DNA of 14,782 bases from the NCBI GenBank assembly GCA_026770585.1, contig MU647092.1:94588-109369 (forward strand). Reading direction: 5' to 3'. A program made the position numbers and the translations under genes. Origin of the DNA: Baffinella frigidus (taxonomy: Eukaryota; Cryptophyceae; Cryptomonadales; Baffinellaceae). Of the stretch, positions 5,031 to 11,710 are shown piece after piece. How positions within the stretch are numbered: the stretch's first letter is position 1; every line of letters starts with the position of its first letter. Below the pieces are notes generated by a model. It saw only the letters and a program-made list of their open reading frames with translations, was not told where the DNA came from and did no database searches.

Positions 5031-5641
5031 TTGCGAGGGACACGAATCCCCTGTAGGGAGGCGTGCGGCGTGGCGGCGTGCGGACAGCCAGGCGGCGTGC
5101 GAGGATGGTGTCGACCTGCAGGAGGTGGAGTTAGAATCCATCCGGGAAATGCTCGTATGAGCGGCCGACACGGGGTACAGTAAGTGGCACAATGCGTCGA
5201 GCATGTGCGGCGCTGACGCTGGTTGTTTGGCTATAAATTATCAATCTCTCTGTGGTCGACCTTGTGGTCGAAGAGCATGTTGACGTCATCCGGCAAGCTG
5301 ATGCACAGCGCCTTGGACTCCGCGATGAGACGCGACCGGCTCTTGCCATGGGTGAAAATAGACTGAGATTTCCCCTTGCTCTTGCTCGCATCTTGAATCA
5401 TGCTCGCTCTGCCGCGCGGCCGCGGCGAGCGCAGTATGGAGTCGAATTTGGAGCGGGTGGGAGGCTCGGAGCGCCTGCACCAGCCTCCTAGCGGTCCGAC
5501 CTCGCCCGCAGGCAGGATTGGGGTTTCGGTTCCCTCACGCGGTGGACGGTCAGGAAGTTCCGGAGCGGGATGAAACTTGGTCTCGCGGGGCTGGTTTGCC
5601 ATGCGGGTCTCGGCCGACAGGGTCGAGCACGATCCGCCCAT
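5031..5641 (-). CDS. 5' part of an unidentified gene with myristoylation-like start
   Basis: Seen: exon 1 runs from ATG at 5641 down to 5261 (127 codons), beginning MGGSCST and ending LPDDVNMLFDHK. The codons are largely G/C-ending until AAG at 5261, where the frame abruptly becomes AT-rich and stops, as expected for an intron. The intron is 5260-5116 (GTCGAC..CTGCAG) with TTCTAAC about 20 nt before the acceptor. Exon 2 continues in frame from 5115 (VDTILARRLAVRTPP..) until the family-F hairpin at 5030. Known: MGxxxS/T with a nearby Cys is the usual N-myristoylation/palmitoylation signal. Inferred: a membrane-associated cytosolic protein with a basic, Ser/Pro-rich, probably disordered N-terminal half; no domain recognised. 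An upstream in-frame ATG (5725) is less likely because the 28 codons from it are an imperfect duplication (RAQLSIHRAQL). The 3' end is unknown; the hairpin may truncate it. Confidence 0.5.
5116..5260 (-). other. Intron flanked by 8-bp direct repeat
   Basis: The donor AAG|GTCGAC and the junction CAG|GTCGAC mean that AGGTCGAC occurs at both ends of the 145-nt intron. Branch-like TTCTAAC and pyrimidine-rich TCCACCTCCTGCAG precede the acceptor. The phase is 0. Such flanking duplications are a hallmark of introns gained by insertion (introners). Confidence 0.5.
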
Positions 5642-6179
5642 GTTGAAGAGCTGAGCTCTGTGGATGGAGAGCTGAGCTCTGCGGATGTGGAGCGACGTTG
5701 CGGTTAACACGATAAAAAACTTCACAACTTCCAGGTTCAGGCACCTGTCTTAATCATGTCCATCTATTTCCGGTATTTCCCTGGTCTTATCCATCCTAAG
5801 GAATAACCGAAAATCGAGTAGAATTTCACTGTTACTTCTTAAGTTAACAGAGGTTCCACTTTTGCTTTGAGACGTCAGAAAAACCTCACGCTGCCACTCG
5901 TGGCAGCCCTAGCTCGCTACAGAACAAGAACAAGACCATCGACTACACCACTATGCCATGTTTTTTTTTGTTTTTTTTTTTAAAGGAAAATGGTGCAAGA
6001 AAAGGGGCTCGGTCGGGCCCGGATGGGTTGGGCCGGGGAGCTCACCCGTAGATCACTCCTAACTCCTCAAGAGTGAGGTGGGATGTGGCCTTCGATGTGA
6101 GTGTAAATAAAAGCACCAAAGCACCACCATTACCCAAGTGTCAAGCACCGTGTAATTCACTTTCGAATAAAGTCAAGAA
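5642..6179. other. Upstream region of the minus-strand gene; no further gene seen
   Basis: Contains the duplicated GAGCTGAGCTCTG (about 5649-5681), a perfect short hairpin GCTGCCAC-TC-GTGGCAGC at 5890-5907, and a T9-G-T11 tract at 5961-5981. The promoter of the gene starting at 5641 should lie here, but no motif can be fixed. Confidence 0.4.
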
Positions 6180-6356
6180 GTGTCAAAAATCTCGACTTTT
6201 GTCTCGGTGCGCAGCGCTCTTCGAGGGTGGGGTAGCAGACCAAAAGTTGTCGAAAGCCCCCTTGGAAAAGTTGGCAAAAGTGGAGGAAAACGTTTTTTTC
6301 CCTCCGGATGGGCCCGCCTGGGTGAAGTAAAACTCGTCGCAGGCGGTTTTTGGAGG
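6180..6356 (-). repeat. Stop-poor sequence adjoining hairpin G, possible repeat body
   Basis: Several frames on both strands stay open, with purine-rich AAAAGTT/GGAAAA motifs recurring. The minus frame CGGTPPKTACDEF runs out of the hairpin arm into this region, which suggests one repeat unit rather than a gene. No family recognised. Confidence 0.25.
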
Positions 6357-6459
6357 TGTTCCCCCACATGTCACGAAAATCTGAGACCACATTCAAGGAC
6401 CAACTTTCAATTCTGTTTCACAAAGGTGGTCTCAGATTTTTGTGACAAGTGGGGGAACA
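6357..6459 (+). mobile_element. Family G foldback element (103 bp)
   Basis: TGTTCCCCCACATGTCACGA with AAATCTGAGACCAC on the left is mirrored by GTGGTCTCAGATTTTTGTGA with CAAGTGGGGGAACA on the right, with about three mismatches in 35. The loop is AT-rich. It may be a stand-alone MITE or one end of a larger repeat. Confidence 0.6.
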
Positions 6460-6468
6460 TCATGTTAT

Positions 6469-6523
6469 GAGGCTCGTACGAGGCTCGTACCACACAGAAC
6501 GCCTGCTACATATCATGATATGT
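6469..6523. repeat. Tandem GAGGCTCGTAC and a 16-bp palindrome
   Basis: GAGGCTCGTAC occurs twice in tandem at 6469-6490. ACATATCATGATATGT at 6508-6523 is a perfect palindrome. Function unknown; a binding site for a dimeric protein is possible. Confidence 0.45.
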
Positions 6524-6858
6524 GACGTATGACCGCTCCCAACTCGGGAAGAAACCGTTACATGTAACCGTCACCCTTCTTGAGGTCTTTTTTAGCCGCG
6601 CAGAATCAAGGTCGGGTCAGGAGAAATTTGATTAGAAATCGCTGGAAATGAACATTTGAACTATCTTAGGCATAGCCAAGATGCCTAAAAGAAATTCAAC
6701 CACCCGCAAATTTCAAAAAACGGGGGAAATCGATTTTTTTGGTGTTCCTGGCCTCCTTACCTGAGTTCTAAAATTCCGCGCGGAGCCCATTTTGTGCAAT
6801 ACGTCGTATTGTCGCTGTGTCAATTTATGTTTGTCAAATTAGCAAACCTCGCTTTGCT
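6524..6858. other. Unassigned AT-rich spacer
   Basis: No exon, element or tandem repeat supported. A small hairpin TTAGGCAT..ATGCCTAA lies at about 6666-6688. Confidence 0.5.
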
Positions 6859-8348
6859 CCTAAACCCCAACCCCTGGACCCTGAACCCTGAACCCTGAAC
6901 CCTGCACCCTGCACCCTGCACCCTGCCCTGGAACCCAAAGCCCAAAGCCCAAAGTTCAAGCCCTTAACCGCAAACCCCAAAACCCAAATCCCGTGCCCCA
7001 AATCCCAAACCCCAAACGCCAAACCCCGACCTCCCAACCCCAAAACCCAAACACCAAACACCAAATCCCAAACACCAAACCGCCAAAACTGAACTCTAAA
7101 CGCTGAACTCTGAACCCTAAACCCTAAACCATAAACCATAAACCCCAAACCCAAAACTCTTAACCCTGAACCTTAAAAACTGAACCCTGAACCCTGAACC
7201 TTAATCCTTAAACCATAAACCATAAACCCTAAACCCTAAACCCTGAACCCTAAACACTAAACCCTGGACCCTAAACCCTAAACCCTAAACCCTAAACCCT
7301 AAACCCTAAACCCTAAACCCCACACCCTAAACCCCAAACCCTAAATTGTAAACCCTAAGCCATAAACCCTAAACCCTGAACGCTGAACCCTAAACCCTGA
7401 GTCCTCAACACTAAACCCTAAACCCTAAACCCTGAGCCTTAAACACTGAACCCTAAACCCAAAACCTTGAACCCTAAACCCTAAACCCTAAATACCAAAC
7501 CTCAAACCCTAAACCCTAAACCCTAAATACTAAACCCACTAAAAACTAAACCATAAAACCTGACCCTGAAATTTGAACCCAAACCCCAACCTCCAAACCC
7601 AAAACACCAAACACCCAAACCTCAACCCCAAACCCCAACCCCCCACAACTAAAAACTAAACGCTCAACTCTAAAGCCTGAAGCCCAAAGCCCAAGGCCTG
7701 AACCCTAAACCCTGAACCCTAAACCTTAAAACCTAAACCCTAAAACCTAAACCCCGAACCCTCGACCCTGAATCTTACACCCTAAAGCCTAAAGCCAAAC
7801 CCCTAAGCCTAAACCCCTAAACCCCAAACCCCAGGTCATAAACCCTCAACCCTCATCCCTGAACCCTGAACCCTGAACCCTGTACCTCGAACCCTCAACC
7901 CTCAATCCTCAACATTAAACCGTAAAACGTAAACCGTAAACCGTAAACCGTAAACCCTAAACCCTAAACTGTGAACAATGAAACCGAAACCCCAAATCAC
8001 AAATCCTAAACTCCAAATCCTGAACCCTCAACCCTCAACCCTCCACCCTCGAACCTCAACTCTCAACCCTCATCCCTAATCCATAAACCGTAAACCGTAA
8101 ACCCTGAACCCTGAATACTCAACCCTAAACCATGAACCCTAAACTCTCATCCCCAAGCCCTCAATCATCAACCCTCATTGTAAACCCCAAAACCTTACCC
8201 CCAAACCTTAAACTCTAAACCCCAAACCCTAAGCCCTAAACCCTAAGCCCTAAACCCAAACCCGCAAACCCTGAACCCTAAACCACAAAACCCACACCCT
8301 CGAATCCTGACCCCCAAACCCCAAACCCTTAACCCTCAACCCTTAATC
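6859..8348 (+). repeat. Large interstitial telomere-like array 1 (CCCTAAA strand)
   Basis: About 1.5 kb of heptamers related to CCCTAAA, with an almost perfect run at about 7267-7320. Elsewhere variants form local homogeneous runs: CCCTGCA near 6901, CCCAAAG near 6938, CACCAAA near 7050-7080, CCGTAAA near 7920-7960. The 7-nt register is mostly kept, which opens false frames such as the LGFRVQ-type peptide on the minus strand at 6834-7154. Confidence 0.95.
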
Positions 8349-8402
8349 CGCAGATTTTGACAAGAATTCACCAACACTCGGAAAAATTAATTCTGTACAT
8401 TC

Positions 8403-8494
8403 CGGGGCGTTCCCGTTAGGACGCGTGTGTTGAGGATTTAGGATGTAGGGTTTAGGTATTAGGGTTTGGGGTTCGTCCTAACGGGAACGCCCCG
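8403..8494 (+). repeat. Foldback with 21-bp arms around an inverted telomere-like loop
   Basis: GGGGCGTTCCCGTTAGGAC (8404-8422) is the reverse complement of GTCCTAACGGGAACGCCCC (8475-8493); with one more pair at each end the arms are 21 bp and perfect. The 50-bp loop reads TTTAGG and TTAGGGTTTGGGG on plus, opposite to the surrounding array. Confidence 0.8.
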
Positions 8495-8540
8495 CCTCTG
8501 CCGCCCCCAAAACGAGGTGGGGTTTGGGGTTTAGGTTTAG

Positions 8541-8835
8541 CCGATTTCACGTTTCTCGACGGTTCTACGGATTCCTGCTCTGAATGTGCCCCGATTAATT
8601 GCAGCAGCGCAAGGTTCTAGGGAAACGCCTCTTCCCTTCGTGTGTTAGGGAGATGCTTCTGTGGAGTTTCTATGTGTGAGAGGGGGGTGGGGGGCGCTCG
8701 TGGTACGCCGATGAGAGAGCAAGATAATCGGTGGTGGCGTCATTCTTGTGGCGACGAAGCGTCAGGGGGGATGTGCATCCACACCTCTGTTTAGCGACGT
8801 CCAGCGAAAGCCAGCAGGAATGGGGGTTGAAGTCT
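8541..8835. other. Unique spacer between telomere-like arrays
   Basis: About 300 bp without heptamers, elements or a supported exon. A short G-rich telomere-like remnant (GGTTTGGGGTTTAGGTTTAG) lies just before it at 8521-8540. Confidence 0.5.
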
Positions 8836-8868
8836 GGGTGTAGGGTTCACTGTAACAACCCTACACCC
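8836..8868 (+). repeat. Inverted telomere-like junction (hairpin)
   Basis: GGGTGTAGGGTT and AACCCTACACCC are perfect 12-bp inverses around a 9-nt loop. The G-rich strand flips to the C-rich strand exactly here, and array 2 follows directly. Confidence 0.75.
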
Positions 8869-9896
8869 TAACAACCCTACACCCTAAACCCCAAACCCCA
8901 GACTCCAAACCCCAAACCCTAAACCCTAAACCCTGAACCCTGAACCCTAAACCCTAAACCCTAAACCCTAAACCCTAACCCTGAACCCTGAACCCTAAAC
9001 CCTAAACCTTAAACCTAAAACCCAAAACCCTAAACCCTAAACCACTAAACCCTGAACCCTAAATACTCAACCCTAAACCCTAAACCCTGAACCCTGCACT
9101 CTAAACCCTGAATCCTGATCCCTGAACCCTACACACTAAATACTAAACCCTCAACCCTGGACCCTAAACCCTAAACCCTAAACCTTAAGCCCTGAACTCA
9201 AACCCCTCAACCCTCAATCCTCAACCCTGAACCCTGAACCTAGACCCTAAACACTAGACCCTAAACATTAGATCCTCAACACTGAATCCTGAACCCTGAA
9301 CCCTAAACCCTAATCCCTAAACCCTACACCCTAAAACCTCAACCCTAAACCCTAATCCCCAAACCCTTAACCATAGACCATGAACACATAAACCCTCAAC
9401 CCTCAACAATCAACACTTGACCCTAAACCCCAATCCCTGAACCCTGAACCCTGAACCCCACATCCTATCCTAAACCCTACAACCCAATCCCCAAACCCTC
9501 AAACCTTAACCCTAAGCCCTAAACCCCAATCCCTAATCCCTAAACCCTAAACCCTAAACCCGGAACCATAAACCCTAAACCCTGAACCCTAAACCGAAAA
9601 CCCTTAACCCTGAACTTCAAACCCTAAGCCCTAAAACCTTAACCCTAGCACCCTAAACCTTAAACCCTAAACCTTGAACTATAAAACCTAAATCCTAAAC
9701 CCTAAACCCTAAACCCCAAACCCTACACCCTAAACCTTGAACCCTAACCCCTAACCCCTAAACCTTGAACCCTGAGCCCTAAACCCTAAACCCTCATCCC
9801 TCATCACTCAACCCGAATCACTAAACCCTAATCCCCAATCCCCAAACCCTGATCCCCAAACGCCAAACGCCAAACGCCAAACGCCAAACCCTGAAC
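8869..9896 (+). repeat. Large interstitial telomere-like array 2 (CCCTAAA strand)
   Basis: About 1 kb of CCCTAAA and variants (CCCTGAA, CCCTCAA, CCTTAAA, CCCCAAT). It ends in a homogeneous run of GCCAAAC at about 9860-9890. Confidence 0.95.
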
Positions 9897-9938
9897 CCTC
9901 AGGTCTGGTTTGCTTACTGAACGTATTTCCTTGTGCAG

Positions 9939-10020
9939 GATGCTGTGGAATCGGACAGAGCGCGTCGACTTGGTAGAACTCGAGGTTGTCTGGGACCCGA
10001 GCACTCGGGTTTGCGTGTGA
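9939..10020 (+). CDS. Candidate terminal exon, unrecognised
   Basis: Seen: TTACTGAAC followed by a pyrimidine-rich run and TGTGCAG (to 9938) makes a good splice acceptor. The frame after it reads MLWNRTERVDLVELEVVWDP, then STRVCV and TGA at 10018-10020. It is only 26 codons long, no upstream exon can be found because telomere-like repeats precede it, and the minus strand is also open here. Kept as a weak candidate. Confidence 0.2.
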
Positions 10021-10161
10021 CCCGAGCTCCAGGGGGGGTAGCTCTCCAACCGCTGAAGGGCTTACTTGGTCAGTCGAACGTGAGTTGGAGATTGGGCTCC
10101 GGAATGGTCGTCAAAATCAACCTAAGATGGAGGAAGGTGTCGTGAGTTGCGGATTATGATC

Positions 10162-10203
10162 GATTGTTGATTGTTGATTGTTGATTGTTGATTGTTGATT
10201 GTT
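10162..10203 (+). repeat. GATTGTT heptamer array, six perfect copies
   Basis: Six exact GATTGTT units, immediately followed by G-rich telomere-like sequence. The period of seven equals that of the telomere-like arrays. Confidence 0.9.
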
Positions 10204-10312
10204 CAGGGTTCAGGTTTGATCAGGGTTGAACAGGGTGCACGGTTGACGGTTGACGGTGGAGGGATACGGGCGGAAGGTTCACGGTTCATGGTGCACGGTC
10301 AAGGGTTGAACT
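10204..10312 (+). repeat. Telomere-like sequence, G-rich strand
   Basis: CAGGGTTCAGG, CAGGGTTGAACAGGG and GGTTGACGGTTGACGG are degenerate TTTAGGG-type units on plus, opposite in orientation to arrays 1 and 2. Confidence 0.7.
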
Positions 10313-10387
10313 CCAAATCAGACCTCTGACTAGCTAGTCCTGTACACGACTGAGACCTCGAACTAGCCCAGTAACTTGGTGTTTTAC

Positions 10388-10678
10388 CTTGGACCTCGTG
10401 TACCAACTCAACTACGCTGATTGCACACGGATGAGCCTCAGGCCAATGACAGTACATGTAGTGAAACCCAAACTTAAAAACATCTGAGATGCAGTCTACA
10501 GTGTTCTCGGTGGGGTACTGCGAATCAAGCATCGAAACACGCTGGAACCATGCAAGGGGGTGCCGAACTCCTGATCGCAGGGTCAATTCACGCGACGGTT
10601 TGACTGAATAGAAATCGGAAAACAGGCGCTTGAGGCCAAGACTCATGCACCCAACAGTGAAATACTCATGGTCAACCC
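10388..10678 (-). CDS. Candidate internal exon, unrecognised
   Basis: Seen: 291 nt of open frame on minus between an acceptor-like TTTCCCCTGAG (ending at 10679) and a canonical donor CAAG|GTAAAAC (10388/10387). The peptide includes DHEYFTVGCMSLGLKRLF, HPLAWFQRVSMLDSQYP and FGFHYMYCHW; its composition is ordinary for a globular protein and not repeat-like. Next downstream on minus a good acceptor CCTCCATCTTAG precedes a short frame TIPEPNLQLTFD-stop (10121-10070), but its phase does not fit this donor. Inferred: an exon of an unknown gene or a recent gene relic. No family recognised. Confidence 0.35.
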
Positions 10679-10730
10679 CTCAGGGGAAACACCCAGCGTA
10701 TCACATTTTAGCCCCTGGAGCCATTTTTGG

Positions 10731-10822
10731 CCTTCCCTCAGAAGGCGCCCCCCCCCCCCTTCCCTAGAAGGGGAAGGCACCCCCCTTCCCTAGAAGGGGA
10801 AGGCACCCCCCTTCCTCGATTT
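10731..10822 (+). repeat. C/T-rich tandem repeat (CCTTCCCTAGAAGGGGAAGG units)
   Basis: Two full units of CCCCCCTTCCCTAGAAGGGG plus AAGGCA, and partial ones. Each unit is internally palindromic. Related units continue at 11103-11196 on the far side of two family-A elements. Confidence 0.8.
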
Positions 10823-10830
10823 CGTGTTTA

Positions 10831-10935
10831 CAGGGGTACCTCGCTCATAAGAAACTGCCTCCCCCTAGGACCCTGCAGTAGTGCCCTACGGTGGTCCTAG
10901 GGGGGGGGCAGTTTCTTATGAGCGAGGTACCCCTG
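10831..10935 (+). mobile_element. Family A foldback MITE, copy A6
   Basis: CAGGGGTACCTCGCTCATAA to GAGCGAGGTACCCCTG, with TA on both sides (10829-10830, 10936-10937). Shorter interior than A1 and A3: CTAGGACCCTGCAGTAG and CCCTACGGTGG. Confidence 0.8.
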
Positions 10936-10983
10936 TAAATAGTCCGGGATTCGTCGGCCGACCCGGGCCTTTTCCTCCAGCTA

Positions 10984-11100
10984 CAGTGGTACCTGGCTCA
11001 TAAGAAACCGACCCCCCCCTAGGACCACCATAGGGACCTGGGCACAGGCTCACTGTACGGTCCTAGGGGGGGGCGGTTTCTTATGAGCGAGGTACCCCTG
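10984..11100 (+). mobile_element. Family A foldback MITE, copy A7
   Basis: The left end has two substitutions (CAGTGGTACCTGGCTCATAA); the right end is intact. TA flanks both sides (10982-10983, 11101-11102). It lies 48 bp after A6, within the C/T-rich tandem repeat. Confidence 0.8.
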
Positions 11101-11102
11101 TA

Positions 11103-11196
11103 GAAGGGGAAGAGGAGATAGAAGGGGGAGGCGCCCCCCTTCCCCTAGTGGAAGAAGGGGAAGGCAGAAGGGGAAGGCGCCCCCCTTCCCCTAGCT
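11103..11196 (+). repeat. C/T-rich tandem repeat, continuation
   Basis: AGAAGGGGAAGGCGCCCCCC and TTCCCCTAG units as at 10731-10822, more scrambled. Confidence 0.7.
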
Positions 11197-11235
11197 AGGA
11201 TGTACATGTAGGGCTAGATAGGTCTATATGTACTG

Positions 11236-11280
11236 TAGAGTCCTAGGGCGGCGCGGCTCCGTATGAGCGACGTACCCTGC
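11236..11280 (+). mobile_element. Decayed right half of a family A element
   Basis: GTAGAGTCCTAGGGCGGCG and CCGTATGAGCGACGTACC with CTG resemble the right arm, with several substitutions. The left half is poorly matched. Confidence 0.4.
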
Positions 11281-11338
11281 TCAGGATCCTAGTAGCGGAC
11301 CCCCCCCCCACCCCCCTTCTCAAGTCCTGTCTCTCAAG

Positions 11339-11433
11339 TCCTCGCTCGTAAGAAGCCGCAGCGGCCCCTCTAGGACTTGACAGTGTAGGCCTCCCTGCAG
11401 CCGTACGGTGGTCCTACGGCGATGTTTCCCCGC
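11339..11433 (+). mobile_element. Strongly decayed family A element
   Basis: CCTCGCTCGTAAGAAGCCGC on the left, and GTACGGTGGTCCTACGGCG with GTTTCC on the right, follow the family order. Both tips are lost. Confidence 0.4.
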
Positions 11434-11479
11434 GAATGATCCTAGTTTCCGTGGCGGCCCTGAGAGGGCGGGGAACCGC

Positions 11480-11710
11480 TTAGTCACGAGTGTCAGACAG
11501 AGGTTGCGTGAAAGGGGCCCGTGCCTCACGAGTTCGAGAGGTGTCGAAACAACGTCCAGTTTCACACCCACGGTTTGACCCGCTTGGTGTCCCCGCTTCC
11601 CCTTGCACGGGCTTCAATTCAGGCACCAAAGATTGAATCAACAGCCTTATCATCTTGTGTTGCGGACCCGGCGCAACCGTGACCTCCCAGGTCCCATACG
11701 TAGCTAGCAC
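11480..11710 (-). CDS. Exon 8 candidate (terminal) of the TPR-like gene
   Basis: TAG at 11713-11711, after pyrimidine-rich CTTCCTTTCCTCG, is followed in phase 0 by VLATYGTWEVTVAPG.., HKMIRLLIQSLVPELK.. and, after 76 codons, TAA at 11482-11480. The phase agrees with the preceding exon. The second half (Gly/Thr/Arg-rich) looks less like a folded protein, so the true stop or splice could differ. Confidence 0.3.
   Translation of the reverse strand: MLATYGTWEVTVAPGPQHKMIRLLIQSLVPELKPVQGEAGTPSGSNRGCETGRCFDTSRTREARAPFTQPLSDTRD

Noticed and set aside
6834-7154. 106-codon minus-strand ORF (GLGFRVQ-type peptide)
   Set aside because: Pure product of the 7-bp telomere-like array; no independent coding signal.
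6859-9896. CRISPR-like or functional chromosome-end telomere
   Set aside because: The heptamers are contiguous and degenerate without spacers, and sequence continues on both sides, so it is an interstitial telomere-like array.
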